Assembly (NCBI GenBank): GCA_965661945.1 | Contig: CBFIFP010000001.1 | Location: 682,001 to 746,000 of the forward strand | Origin: JAJRPT01 sp965661945 | Lineage (GTDB): Bacteria; Bacteroidota; Ignavibacteria; Kapaibacteriales; UBA2268 | Length of the DNA stretch: 64,000 bases | Direction of reading: 5' to 3' | Part shown: in pieces, positions 37,757 through 46,978 of the stretch | How the letters are laid out: each line of letters opens with the position of its first letter | Position numbering within the stretch: the stretch's first letter is position 1 | Program-made: the position numbers and the translations under genes | Notes under the pieces: model-generated | Told to the model about the DNA's origin: nothing | Database searches by the model: none | Seen by the model: only the letters and a program-made list of their open reading frames with translations

Positions 37757-39193
37757 ATGGCAAAAAGAAATTATACTATTGCAGTTATTGAAGATGATCC
37801 GCTTGTAAATCAAACGGTTAATGACATTATGGCATCTAAATTTTCGAGGGTATTTACATATACAGATGCACAAAAAGCAATTGATGAGATGCATATCATT
37901 GGTCCTGATTTGATTTTACTTGATATTTTCTTAGGACATCACAATGGCTTAGAAATTTTAGAAGATTTGAGAAAGCAAGCTTATAACATGCCTGTTATTA
38001 TGATGACTGCATTTTCGGATATAAAAATGGCAGTTAGAGCTATGAAATTAGGAGCTGAAGATTTTATTGTTAAGCCCCTTGATCTTGAACAATTAGAACT
38101 TGCTGTTGATAGAGCATTGGAAAATTACGATCTTAGACGAAGAGTAGATATTTTATCTGAGCAATTAAAAGAAGAAAAGCCGAGCGAGATAATTGGGAAA
38201 TCTGACGGCATTATTAAAGCTATGGAAATGGCGAAAATTGTTGCTGGGGCTGATACTACAAGTCTTATACTTGGAGAATCTGGAACTGGTAAAGAACTTA
38301 TGGCAAGATATATTCACGATAATTCACCAAGAATAAAAGGACCTTTTGTTGCAATAAATTGTGGGGCTATACCAAAAGAACTTGCTGAAAATGAACTTTT
38401 TGGCTATGAAAGAGGGGCGTTCACTGGAGCAACAGAAAAGATGAGACCTGGTAAATTTGAACAGGCAAATCATGGAACAATATTACTTGATGAAATTGGT
38501 GAGTTGAGCTTGGATTTACAAGTTAGGTTATTAAGGGTTCTTCAAGAGAGAAAATTTTATAGATTAGGCGGACAAAAAGAGATTTCAGTAGATGTAAGAG
38601 TTATTGCCTCAACTAATAAATCTCTTGAGAAGATGGTGGAAGAAGGAACTTTTAGAGAAGATTTATTTTACAGATTAAATGTTGCTAATATTATACTTCC
38701 TCCTTTAAGAGAAAGAGGCGATGATGTTTTAATTTTAGCTAGCTCTTTTGTTGATAAATTTAATAAAAAATTTGGAAAAAAAGTGAGTGGGTTTTCACCT
38801 GAAGCGGCTGAAATTATCAAAAAATATCATTGGAAAGGAAATATTAGGGAATTAACTAACGCTATAGAGCGAATTGTTTTATTAGAAACTAATGAAATTA
38901 TAACAAAAGATTCATTATCTTTCTTAAAACTTGGTGGAGCAGCTCCTAAATCATCACAATCGAATGAAATGACAAATATTGAACTTGGAGATGGTCAACA
39001 TTATTTAAAAATATCAAATGGTGGGGTTTCTTTTTCTAATGTCGTTAAAGACTTGATAATTCAAACTCTAAAGATAACTAATGGGAATCAAATTTCAGCA
39101 GCTAAGTTGCTTGGACTTTCACGATCAAAACTGAGATACAGAATAGAACAATTAGGAATAAACATTGCTAACAGAACGATAACTAATAATTAA
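37757..39193 (+). CDS. Sigma-54-dependent response regulator (NtrC/FlgR-like)
   Basis: A 478-aa activator of sigma-54 RNA polymerase. The receiver has Asp56 (ILLDIFLG), Thr84 and Lys106. The AAA+ domain has Walker A GESGTGKE (173-180), the sigma-54 contact loop GAFTGA (220-225), Walker B LLDEIG with Asp245/Glu246 and an R-finger region FREDLFYRLNV. A Fis-type helix-turn-helix is at about 440-468 (ISAAKLLGLSRSKLRYRI). AGAGGAG precedes the ATG. It is the cognate partner of the PAS kinase just upstream, and a plausible regulator of the sigma-54-like promoter before the flagellar operon at 52.2 kb (inference). Confidence 0.94.
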   Translation: MAKRNYTIAVIEDDPLVNQTVNDIMASKFSRVFTYTDAQKAIDEMHIIGPDLILLDIFLGHHNGLEILEDLRKQAYNMPVIMMTAFSDIKMAVRAMKLGAEDFIVKPLDLEQLELAVDRALENYDLRRRVDILSEQLKEEKPSEIIGKSDGIIKAMEMAKIVAGADTTSLILGESGTGKELMARYIHDNSPRIKGPFVAINCGAIPKELAENELFGYERGAFTGATEKMRPGKFEQANHGTILLDEIGELSLDLQVRLLRVLQERKFYRLGGQKEISVDVRVIASTNKSLEKMVEEGTFREDLFYRLNVANIILPPLRERGDDVLILASSFVDKFNKKFGKKVSGFSPEAAEIIKKYHWKGNIRELTNAIERIVLLETNEIITKDSLSFLKLGGAAPKSSQSNEMTNIELGDGQHYLKISNGGVSFSNVVKDLIIQTLKITNGNQISAAKLLGLSRSKLRYRIEQLGINIANRTITNN

Positions 39194-39249
39194 TTATATT
39201 GAAAAATAAATTTAGCTGAAATATATTCAGTTATTTGGAAAGGCATTTA

Positions 39250-40080
39250 ATGAGTAAATTAAGTGAAGAAACTTTTATAAAATTAAGAAACAAAATATAT
39301 AGTCTTAGTGGATTATATTTTGATGATGCAAAAAAGAAATTAATAGAAACAAGAATATCAAAAAGGATAGAAAGTCTAGATTTAAAATCTTTTGAGGACT
39401 ATGTAACTATTATCTCTCATGAAAAAGGAAAGGAGGAGTTAGTACACCTTTTTGATGCAATTACTATAAATGAAACTTATTTTTTTAGATCTGAAAATCA
39501 ATTTTTAGCGCTTGAAAGAGTGATAATTCCTGAGATAATTTCATTAGATAAGAAGAAAACTTTAAGAATATGGAGTGCCGCTTCTTCTTCTGGAGAAGAA
39601 GCTTATTCGATTGCTATGCTTGTTGAAGAAAAATTAAAAAAAAGATTTCCTGATACAAATTTTGAAATATTTGCATCAGACATAAGTAGTTATGTATTAG
39701 AAAAAGCTAAAACTGGAATCTATTCTGATTATTCTATTAAAAACTTACCTCAAGATTACTTGGAAAAATATTTTACAAAAGTTTTTGATAAATATGAATT
39801 GTCACCAAAAATAAAAGGAATGGTAGAGTTTGCTAATATTAACTTAATGGATTCTTTTGAAATAGGAAAACTTAAAAATTTCGATATTATTTTTTGTGCA
39901 AATGTTTTAATGTACTTTGATAATAAATCAAAAGAAAAAGTAGTATCATCTTTGTATCATAAATTAAATAAAGGTGGCTGTTTGTTTGTAGGTTATTCAG
40001 AATCACTTCACTCAGTTTCAAAAACATTTAGATTAGTCCACTTTCCTAGAGCTATGGGTTATAAAAAAGAGTATTATTAA
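39250..40080 (+). CDS. cheR: CheR-type protein-glutamate methyltransferase
   Basis: Methylates glutamates of chemoreceptors with S-adenosylmethionine. The 276-aa protein has the CheR N-terminal helical domain (about 1-75), INETYFFR (a hallmark), SAM site IWSAASSSGEEAYS, and FDIIFCANVLMYF. No TPR extension and no pentapeptide tail is visible. The ATG at 39250 is preferred: GGAAAGG lies just upstream, and a TTG at 39235 would include that site. It lies 57 bases after the sigma-54 regulator and is followed within 6 bases by a coiled-coil protein. No receptor, CheA or CheW gene is in the window. Confidence 0.92.
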   Translation: MSKLSEETFIKLRNKIYSLSGLYFDDAKKKLIETRISKRIESLDLKSFEDYVTIISHEKGKEELVHLFDAITINETYFFRSENQFLALERVIIPEIISLDKKKTLRIWSAASSSGEEAYSIAMLVEEKLKKRFPDTNFEIFASDISSYVLEKAKTGIYSDYSIKNLPQDYLEKYFTKVFDKYELSPKIKGMVEFANINLMDSFEIGKLKNFDIIFCANVLMYFDNKSKEKVVSSLYHKLNKGGCLFVGYSESLHSVSKTFRLVHFPRAMGYKKEYY

Positions 40081-40085
40081 TATTT

Positions 40086-40832
40086 ATGCAAGAAAATCAA
40101 TTAATTATAAAAAAGTTAGACGAGTTAAAGTCAATAATTCATAAAGATAGAAAATTATCTAATTTAATTTCTGGTTTAGATAATTGTATTGATAATATTA
40201 ACGAAATAATTTTAAAACAACCAGATTTAAATCCAAATGATGATTTATTTACAAGTAAATTTGAATTATATCAAGCTAATCAAATTTTATTAAATCAAAA
40301 TTATGAAAAATTAATTACCAAACCGATAGGTCTTTTAGAAATTATTCAAAAAGCTATTGCTGACGATTTTAATATTAAAGATGACTTATTAACTATAAAT
40401 AGTGCAATTGAAAAAATTAAAGAATTTGAAAAAAATAAGATTTCTAAACTTATTGAAGAAAATAACTCAATCTTGGAAGAGATTAAAGAATTATTTAAAT
40501 TAATTTCTCAAAGCAGTGTAATTGATAATAATCAAATTGAGAAAATACTAATTGAATTAAATGAAATTAAAATGGCTTTAATTGAATCAGAAACAGAAAA
40601 AGTTAAACTAATAGAAGAAGTTACAGAGTTAGATGATTATTCTGAAGATGAATTAGGAGTAAGTGATGATATTATAGAAGTTAACGATGATAATTTAGAA
40701 GATAATAGTTTAGATGAACTTGATGAGATTAGCTCCGGAAAAACAATAAATATAAATATAAATGAATTACAAGATTCTATAAAACAAATTAAAAGAACAC
40801 AATTTGATGAAGACTATTTAGATATGGATTGA
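40086..40832 (+). CDS. Coiled-coil, acidic protein of unknown function linked to cheR
   Basis: A 248-aa soluble protein that I do not recognise. Residues 1-75 and 85-175 are predicted helical, with long Glu/Lys/Ile/Leu coiled-coil stretches (for example EENNSILEEIKELFKLI). Residues about 180-220 are very acidic (DDYSEDELGVSDDIIEVNDD). A short conserved-looking tail closes it (ISSGKTININ and ELQDSIKQIKRTQFD). It starts 6 bases after cheR and so is likely co-expressed. It could be a methylation target, a chemosensory adaptor or a FlgS/FlgR partner; these are guesses. No membrane segment or known domain was seen. Confidence 0.7.
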   Translation: MQENQLIIKKLDELKSIIHKDRKLSNLISGLDNCIDNINEIILKQPDLNPNDDLFTSKFELYQANQILLNQNYEKLITKPIGLLEIIQKAIADDFNIKDDLLTINSAIEKIKEFEKNKISKLIEENNSILEEIKELFKLISQSSVIDNNQIEKILIELNEIKMALIESETEKVKLIEEVTELDDYSEDELGVSDDIIEVNDDNLEDNSLDELDEISSGKTINININELQDSIKQIKRTQFDEDYLDMD

Positions 40833-40924
40833 GTAATATTAAAAAAAATTAATATTAACAGAAATGAATATTTTTAAATATAAATCAATAACAACAAATT
40901 TCATTTATTTTCTTAATTTTGTAA

Positions 40925-42004
40925 ATGGAAAAAAAGAAATTTACTAAAATTGGTGATATTGAAATAGGAAATGGTATTTTCCTTGCTCCCATGGAGGACG
41001 TTTGTGATTTACCTTTTCGAGTGATATGTAAGCGCCTTGGTGCGGATATAGTATATAGTGAGTTTATTGCTTCAGAAGGAATTATAAGAGAATCACGTAC
41101 ATCTAAAAGAAAGATGACAGTGGCTGAGGAAGAGCGTCCGGTAGCAGTTCAAATCTTTGGTGGCAGTATAGATGCTATGGTTGAATCAGCAAAAATAGTT
41201 GAAGATGCTGGAGCCGATATCCTTGATATTAACTTTGGGTGTTGGGTAAAAAAAGTTGTACAACGTGAAGCTGGAGCAGCTTTTTTGAAAAAACCAGATG
41301 AAATGGCAGAGCTTACTTTTAGAGTTCAAGAAGCTGTTAAAATACCTGTTACAGTTAAAACTCGCCTTGGCTGGGATAAAGAAAATATAGTTATAACAGA
41401 TGTTGCTAAGAAAATCGAACAAGCAGGAGCTAAAGCTCTTGCAATTCATTGCCGTACAAGAGATATGGGAATGACTGGATTTGCTGACTGGTCATGGATT
41501 CCAAAAATAAAGGATGTTATTGATATTCCTGTTATTTTAAATGGTGATGTAGTTGAGCCAGAAGACGTTAAACGCGCTTTTGAGACTACAGGTTGTGATG
41601 CTTTAATGATTGGTCGTGGATGTATTGGTTATCCTTTTATTTTTCAAAGAGCTAAAGTGATGATGGAACAGGGCTTTGACCCAGGTGAACCAGATATTTA
41701 TTCCAGAGTTAACACTTGTATCGACCATTTGAAAATGTCTGTTGAATTTAAGGATAGAAATGCAATTATTGAGTTTAGAAAACATTATTCCGGATATCTT
41801 AAGGGTTATTTTGGAGCATCAGAAATAAGAAAAGCTCTAATGGAGAGCCAAACTTATGATGAGGTTGTTGATAATTTGTATAATTATATTAAATATCTTG
41901 AAGATAATGATAGATTAGAACCGGTGGGTAAAACAAGAAAAGCTCCAAATTTAAGTTGTCAGTCTGATAATTATGTCAAAAGACAAACAAGGGAATTAGT
42001 TTAA
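40925..42004 (+). CDS. dusB: tRNA-dihydrouridine synthase (DusB family)
   Basis: Reduces uridines in tRNA to dihydrouridine using FMN and NADPH. The 359-aa protein starts with a TIM barrel (GIFLAPMEDVCDLPFR). The catalytic Cys106 is in NFGCWVKKV; the usual motif is NxGCP, so the Pro is Trp here. HCRTRDMGMTGFADW and ILNGDV are present, as is a helical C-terminal tRNA-binding part. TAATTTTG immediately precedes the ATG and could be a -7 box, but no -33 is seen. It overlaps holB by one base (TAATG). Confidence 0.93.
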   Translation: MEKKKFTKIGDIEIGNGIFLAPMEDVCDLPFRVICKRLGADIVYSEFIASEGIIRESRTSKRKMTVAEEERPVAVQIFGGSIDAMVESAKIVEDAGADILDINFGCWVKKVVQREAGAAFLKKPDEMAELTFRVQEAVKIPVTVKTRLGWDKENIVITDVAKKIEQAGAKALAIHCRTRDMGMTGFADWSWIPKIKDVIDIPVILNGDVVEPEDVKRAFETTGCDALMIGRGCIGYPFIFQRAKVMMEQGFDPGEPDIYSRVNTCIDHLKMSVEFKDRNAIIEFRKHYSGYLKGYFGASEIRKALMESQTYDEVVDNLYNYIKYLEDNDRLEPVGKTRKAPNLSCQSDNYVKRQTRELV

Positions 42005-43149
42005 TGGCTTGGAGTGATGTAATAGGTCAACATAGAGTTAAACAAATCCTACAAAATTCTTTCGTTCAAAATAGAGTTGCATCTGCTTACCTTTTTGTAG
42101 GAAATGAGGGCATAGGTAAAGATGCTATTGCTATTGAATTTGCTAAATTACTAAATGATCCTGAACCAATTGTGGTTTCAAATGGAATTAAGTCTCAAGC
42201 AGATTTAAGCCCAAAATTTAATGGTAGATTAAAAGATAATGCGCTTTTTAACCAAAATATTATCTCAGTTTTTGGAATACCAGCACCTAAGGTTGGCTCT
42301 AAGGATGAAGGAGATATGTTATCTGGTTTAACAGACGAACAGGTAAGCGAAATACAAGAAGAACTTGCAAAAAAATCTAAAGACTATTACTATAAGATGA
42401 ATTTAAAAGGAACTCTTGCTATTAGAGTTTCACAAGTCAGAAAAATTAAACAACTATTAAGGTTGTCAAATTCTGATAATGGTAAAAGGGTTATAATTAT
42501 TTTTGATGCTCATCTTATGAATGAAGAAGCATCAAATGCAATTATAAAATCAGTTGAAGAACCTGCTGAAAATACTGTTTTTATTCTTATAACTCATTCA
42601 CCAGACTTTATATTAAGCACGATTAGAAGTAGATGTCAATTAATCAAATTTGACCCTCTAAAAAATGAAGAGATTAAAGAGTATTTGTTAAAAAATTCAA
42701 ATATTGACGAAAAAAGTTTAGACTTGGTTCTGCCCTTTGCAAATGGTTCTATTAAAAGAGCTATAGATTTTGCTGACGAAGAACTACAATCTTTAAGAGA
42801 AACCTCTATTGAATTATTAAGGAATGGATTAAGAAAGGTTTACAGAGAAAAAACAATATCAATTATCGAATCGTTATGTAAAGATAATGATAGACCTAAA
42901 ATATTAAAAACGTTACTAATTATTTCTTTTTGGTTAGAAGACTCTTTAAAAAAATCAGTGGGTAGTGATAAAATAATAAATCTTGACCAGGAGGATGTTA
43001 TTTCAAAATTCACAGAAAATTTTGGTGATAAAGATATTCCTAAAGCAATAAGTTATTGTGAGGAATCTATGAGAATGGTTAATCAAAATGTTAATCTACA
43101 AATGATATTAATTTCACTTATTATAAAACTTAGAAGAATATTTATTTAA
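42004..43149 (+). CDS. holB: DNA polymerase III subunit delta' (clamp-loader ATPase family)
   Basis: A 381-aa AAA+ protein of the clamp-loader family. The N-terminus WSDVIGQHRVKQIL and P-loop-like GNEGIGKD (residues 33-40) match DnaX/HolB. NEEASNAIIKSVEEPAENTVFIL and the SRC motif (TIRSRCQ) are typical of clamp-loader subunits. The Cys-rich zinc module seen in many HolB/DnaX proteins is absent: residues 60-115 are a different insertion. The C-terminal helical domain fits HolB and not DnaX, which would be larger. It is coupled to dusB by a one-base overlap and ends at a shared terminator. Confidence 0.88.
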   Translation: MAWSDVIGQHRVKQILQNSFVQNRVASAYLFVGNEGIGKDAIAIEFAKLLNDPEPIVVSNGIKSQADLSPKFNGRLKDNALFNQNIISVFGIPAPKVGSKDEGDMLSGLTDEQVSEIQEELAKKSKDYYYKMNLKGTLAIRVSQVRKIKQLLRLSNSDNGKRVIIIFDAHLMNEEASNAIIKSVEEPAENTVFILITHSPDFILSTIRSRCQLIKFDPLKNEEIKEYLLKNSNIDEKSLDLVLPFANGSIKRAIDFADEELQSLRETSIELLRNGLRKVYREKTISIIESLCKDNDRPKILKTLLIISFWLEDSLKKSVGSDKIINLDQEDVISKFTENFGDKDIPKAISYCEESMRMVNQNVNLQMILISLIIKLRRIFI

Positions 43150-43153
43150 AAAA

Positions 43154-43175
43154 AAAGACTGCCTAAGCAGTCTTT
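43154..43175. terminator. Bidirectional terminator between holB and yceI
   Basis: Perfect 9-base stem AAAGACTGC/GCAGTCTTT with a CTAA loop. A run of A precedes it and T-rich sequence follows, so it can stop transcription from both converging genes. Confidence 0.88.
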
Positions 43176-43206
43176 AATTTAAACAAGATTATATTTAATT
43201 TTAAAC

Positions 43207-43794
43207 TTATGATTTTACAGCTACTAATTTTAAATCAAGAGTAAACTCATCATAAATTGTTTTATCACCCAAAGAATCAAAGAAAGAACCAGAACCATAT
43301 TTAATATCATATTTAGTTCTATCAACTGGAATTACAGCTTCAGCAGTAATTTTATCACCATTCATACTATATTTAGCATCAAAGCTAAGTTGTTTAGTAA
43401 TTCCTTTAATTGATAAATCACCAATGATTTTTATAGTTCCATTTCCGTTATCTTTAACCCACTTAATTTTAAATTCTGAAGTCGGGTTTTTATCAACTGA
43501 AAAGAAATCATCTGACTTTAAATGACCTAATAGCTTATCATTATATTCACCTGGTTCTAAATCTTTAACATTTATACTTGTCATGTCAATAATAAAATCA
43601 CCATTTTTGATTTTATTATCTTCTACATTCAGAATACCTTGTTTGATATTTACATAACCCCAATGAGAACCAGTAACTTTTTCACCAGTCCATTTGATTT
43701 GAGAAGCTTCAGAGTCAACTTTAAAATTTGTTGCTAAAACGTTTGAACTCAGTAAGGCAAATAATGCCACGAAAGATAAAATTACTTTTACCAT
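43207..43794 (-). CDS. YceI-family periplasmic lipid-binding protein
   Basis: A 195-aa exported protein. The signal peptide is at residues 1-21. The YceI beta-barrel lipocalin-like fold begins FKVDSEASQIKWTGEKVTGSHWG. GDLSIKGITKQLSFDAKY and the C-terminal DEFTLDLKLVA strand match the family, which binds isoprenoid or other amphiphilic molecules. It lies downstream of a MarR regulator on the same strand (84-base gap), a pairing often seen in Bacteroidota. Specific ligand unknown. Confidence 0.9.
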   Translation of the reverse strand: MVKVILSFVALFALLSSNVLATNFKVDSEASQIKWTGEKVTGSHWGYVNIKQGILNVEDNKIKNGDFIIDMTSINVKDLEPGEYNDKLLGHLKSDDFFSVDKNPTSEFKIKWVKDNGNGTIKIIGDLSIKGITKQLSFDAKYSMNGDKITAEAVIPVDRTKYDIKYGSGSFFDSLGDKTIYDEFTLDLKLVAVKS

Positions 43795-43878
43795 AAATAC
43801 ACCTTTTAAATTATATTTTTAAAAAAATTGTTTATAAATTTGTTTTCTATATTTTTGTTTTGATAATTAAATTAATAA

Positions 43879-44331
43879 TTAGTCTAACTCCTCAAACTTG
43901 TTAATTACTTTAGTAAGAGTATTTTTTATTAATTCGTAATCTTTACAATCTACGTCTTCTAAAAATTCAATCAATGTTTTTTTAGCAAGTTCATTAGATT
44001 TTAATTCTAAATCTTTTCCAAATTGAGTGAGTTGAACTAACTTCATTCTTCTGTCAAAGCTATCTTCAGTTCTTTCAACAAAGCCTTGCTGTTCTAACTT
44101 ATCAATAATTCTTGTGATTCCAGGTTTATCCTTACCAGTAGCACAGCATAGTTCTCTCTGGCATCTTTTATCTTTATCCCATAAATGTAACATTACTGTG
44201 TATTGCTCTGCAGTTATGGGGTGATTCACCTCTTTAAAATTTTTAAGCATTCTTCTGTTTAAAGCAGAATGTGTTCTTGATATCAAGAATGCGAAAGAAT
44301 CATTTAAATCATATTTTATTGAATGTTCCAT
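43879..44331 (-). CDS. MarR-family transcriptional regulator
   Basis: A 150-aa winged-helix repressor. LNRRMLKNFKEVNHPITAEQYTVMLHLWDKDKR is the dimerisation/HTH start, CCATGKDKPGITRIIDKLEQQGFVER the recognition helix and wing, with DSFDRRMKLVQLT in the wing. The cysteine pair in ELCCATGKDK may sense oxidation (guess). A perfect 10-base inverted repeat lies 16 bases upstream of the start and is a likely operator. The yceI gene follows downstream and is the probable target. Confidence 0.9.
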   Translation of the reverse strand: MEHSIKYDLNDSFAFLISRTHSALNRRMLKNFKEVNHPITAEQYTVMLHLWDKDKRCQRELCCATGKDKPGITRIIDKLEQQGFVERTEDSFDRRMKLVQLTQFGKDLELKSNELAKKTLIEFLEDVDCKDYELIKNTLTKVINKFEELD

Positions 44332-44347
44332 TTATTTTTTTAAATGA

Positions 44348-44380
44348 TAGTTGTTATGACAATATTAACGATAACAACTA
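44348..44380. promoter_or_regulatory. Candidate MarR operator (inverted repeat)
   Basis: TAGTTGTTAT at 44348-44357 and its exact reverse complement ATAACAACTA at 44371-44380, with a 13-base spacer. It lies 17-49 bases upstream of the marR start codon, where a repressor would block its promoter. The remaining interval to 44655 is AT-rich; nothing else was recognised in it. Confidence 0.6.
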
Positions 44381-44655
44381 ATTAATATTGTATATTATTT
44401 ATAATTTTTTTTTGATTTCTAATTTATTACTATTTATCAATGAGTTAGGTATTAATGTTTTTTTGATGATTTTTAAGAATGAAATGAAAATTTAAAATAA
44501 ATAATCCCAATTAACTCAAATAAATATAAATTAAAATAAAATTTAAATGTTTAAAAAATATTTTTTAATAATTTATGGTATATTCAAGAAAAATAATTAA
44601 ATTTGTGGTTTGTATTTTGTAAATTTATAAATAAATTATACTAAAAGGGCTTAAA

Positions 44656-46836
44656 ATGGGAGTATTCGAAAGAATCAGGACTATGTCACCTTACTTTTTA
44701 GCAGCATTTGCTGTTGTGTTTATTCTTTTTATGGTTATTGCCGATATGGATCCTACATCTATTATGCAACAAGGAGATAATCCACAACAAGCAGCTATAG
44801 CTGAAGTTAATGGTGAAAAAATTACTTACTTTGAATTTGAAAATTTAGTAAGACAACAATTAGAAAGACAAAGAGCTCAAAATCAACAAGCTGGAGAAGA
44901 AACTGAAATAGATGAAACTTCAATTCGTTCTCAGTTATGGCAAGATTTAATTGACTTAAAATTAAGCGAACAAATTTTCTATGATATGGGTCTTTCTGCT
45001 AATGATGCAGTAGTGGCTGACCAACTTATTAATAATCCTCCACAAAGTTTAAGAGGAATGTTTACTGACTCTACTGGTCAGTTTAATAGACAAATGTATC
45101 TTGATATTGTTACAAATCCTGAAAGATTAAAGCAATATTTAGGAAATGCTGACCAACAAAGACAGCAGCAATTTGTAACTGATTTCAGAAAAGATTTAAT
45201 TTCAATGGGAGAGCAAATTAAATTGCAATTGATTAGTACTTTTGCAAACTCTGCTTTGACTACAGCCGGGTCTATTATGTCTCCTGCTTATGTTAAAGAA
45301 AAATTTAAAGCTGAGAACTCAAATGCAGAGATTTCATATATAAAATTAGATGTAAATACTGTAAGTAACGATAAAGTTGAAATCACTGAAGATGATCTTA
45401 AGAATTTTTATAATGAATATAAAGAGTTATTCAAACAAGATGCTGGAAGAAAAATCAAGTATGTAACTTTCCCTTTAGTACCATCTAAAAATGATACTTT
45501 AAATGCACAAAAGAAACTTCAAAAAATTAATTTAGATCTAAATAAAGCAGTTGATAGCCTTGAAAAAGTAGATAAATTCAACAAATTAGTTAATGAAATG
45601 AACGGTGATATCTCTGATTATATTTTATTAAAAGATTTAGAACCTCAAATTTCAGCTTACGTTTCTGATGCTATCCCAGGTAAAGTAATAGGACCTGTAT
45701 ATGCTTCTGGAGAGACTAAATACTTTATGGTTAATAATTACAGAGAAGGTGAAAATACAGCCGTTAAAGCAAGTCATATCTTAATTTCGACTGGAGATGA
45801 CCCTGAAGCTTCTAAAGCTAAAGCTCAAGATATTCTAAACAAGTTAAAAGAAGGTGCTGACTTTGCAGAGTTAGCTGCAGAATTTTCTGAAGACCAAGGT
45901 AGTTCTATAAATGGTGGAGATTTAGGTTGGTTTAGTAAAGGTGAGATGGTTCAATCATTCGAAAAAGCTTGTTTTGATGCTGAAGTAGGAGTTCCTGTAG
46001 GTCCCGTTGAAACTCAATTTGGTTATCATGTTATTTTGGTAAAAGAAAAATCTTCAAAGGAAGTAAAGTATAGTTCAATATCTGTTGCTCCGAAGTTAAC
46101 TGGTGCAAGTAAAAATACTATTAAAAGAGATGCACTTTCTTTTTATACTCAAATTAAAGAAGGGGCAAATTTTGATACATTAGCTCAGAAACTTAATATA
46201 AATGGAGATGAAACTGCTTTCTTCAAAAAAGACCAAACAATTTTAGGTAATAATTGGGTTAATAACTTTGCTTTCTCAAATAAGGTTGGAACACTATCAG
46301 AGCCACAAGAATTTGATAACTATGGTATTGTTGTTATTTTGGTAAGTGATTCAAGAGAAAAAGGTATAATACCTTTTGAAGATAAAAAAGCTGAGATTGA
46401 AAACTTAGTTTTAAATAGAAAGAAATTAGATTATTTAAAACCAATTGCAGAAGATATAGCAAAATCAGTTAAGTCTGGTGGGTTTGATGACAATGTTAAA
46501 CTTAAATATCCAAAAGCGGATATTCAAAGCTCTACAATTAAAAATAATGGTATTATTACTGGTGTAGCTGGAAGAGAGTTTGCAGTTACAAATAATGCTT
46601 TTAAACTTAATAATGGTGAAATTTCTGGAGCTATTAGAGGAAATAAAGGATATTACATTGTTCAAATGAACAATAAAAGAGTTCCTTCAGAAGAACAAGT
46701 AGCATCGGCTTTCCCTGAGTTTTTCAATCAACAAGTTAAAAATAGTGAAAGACAGATATACTATCAATGGTTCAAAGTAATAAAAGAACAATCTAATATT
46801 GAAGATTATAGATCTAAATATTACAGAACTTATTAA
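44656..46836 (+). CDS. Membrane-anchored peptidyl-prolyl isomerase/chaperone (PpiD/SurA-like)
   Basis: A 726-aa folding factor for outer-membrane and secreted proteins. The N-terminus is cytoplasmic (MGVFERIRTMSP) with one transmembrane anchor at about 13-30, as in PpiD. A SurA-N-like chaperone region spans about 45-235. A parvulin domain is at about 370-465 (VKASHILIST, FSEDQGSSINGGDLGWFSKGE split, FGYHVILVKEK). A second, degenerate PPIase-like region follows. The length is larger than PpiD (about 620 aa). AAAGGGCTT precedes the ATG. A strong terminator follows. Confidence 0.87.
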   Translation: MGVFERIRTMSPYFLAAFAVVFILFMVIADMDPTSIMQQGDNPQQAAIAEVNGEKITYFEFENLVRQQLERQRAQNQQAGEETEIDETSIRSQLWQDLIDLKLSEQIFYDMGLSANDAVVADQLINNPPQSLRGMFTDSTGQFNRQMYLDIVTNPERLKQYLGNADQQRQQQFVTDFRKDLISMGEQIKLQLISTFANSALTTAGSIMSPAYVKEKFKAENSNAEISYIKLDVNTVSNDKVEITEDDLKNFYNEYKELFKQDAGRKIKYVTFPLVPSKNDTLNAQKKLQKINLDLNKAVDSLEKVDKFNKLVNEMNGDISDYILLKDLEPQISAYVSDAIPGKVIGPVYASGETKYFMVNNYREGENTAVKASHILISTGDDPEASKAKAQDILNKLKEGADFAELAAEFSEDQGSSINGGDLGWFSKGEMVQSFEKACFDAEVGVPVGPVETQFGYHVILVKEKSSKEVKYSSISVAPKLTGASKNTIKRDALSFYTQIKEGANFDTLAQKLNINGDETAFFKKDQTILGNNWVNNFAFSNKVGTLSEPQEFDNYGIVVILVSDSREKGIIPFEDKKAEIENLVLNRKKLDYLKPIAEDIAKSVKSGGFDDNVKLKYPKADIQSSTIKNNGIITGVAGREFAVTNNAFKLNNGEISGAIRGNKGYYIVQMNNKRVPSEEQVASAFPEFFNQQVKNSERQIYYQWFKVIKEQSNIEDYRSKYYRTY

Positions 46837-46872
46837 AGATTATCTCAAAACAATATTTTAAAGAAACCTTTT

Positions 46873-46900
46873 AAGAGACCTATTTGGTCTCTTTTTTTTT
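46873..46900 (+). terminator. Rho-independent terminator after the PpiD-like gene
   Basis: Stem AAGAGACC/GGTCTCTT with a TATTT loop followed by a long T run, 36 bases after the stop codon. Confidence 0.93.
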
Positions 46901-46978
46901 AAAATTTTAATTATTTTACAAAGTTTAGATTTATAATTCTTAATTTTGAATTATAATTTTGCAATTATTTTTTAAAGA

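Noticed and set aside
40914..40921. TAATTTTG just before dusB as a promoter -7 box
   Set aside because: No -33 TTTG at the right distance, and the transcript start would fall on the start codon.
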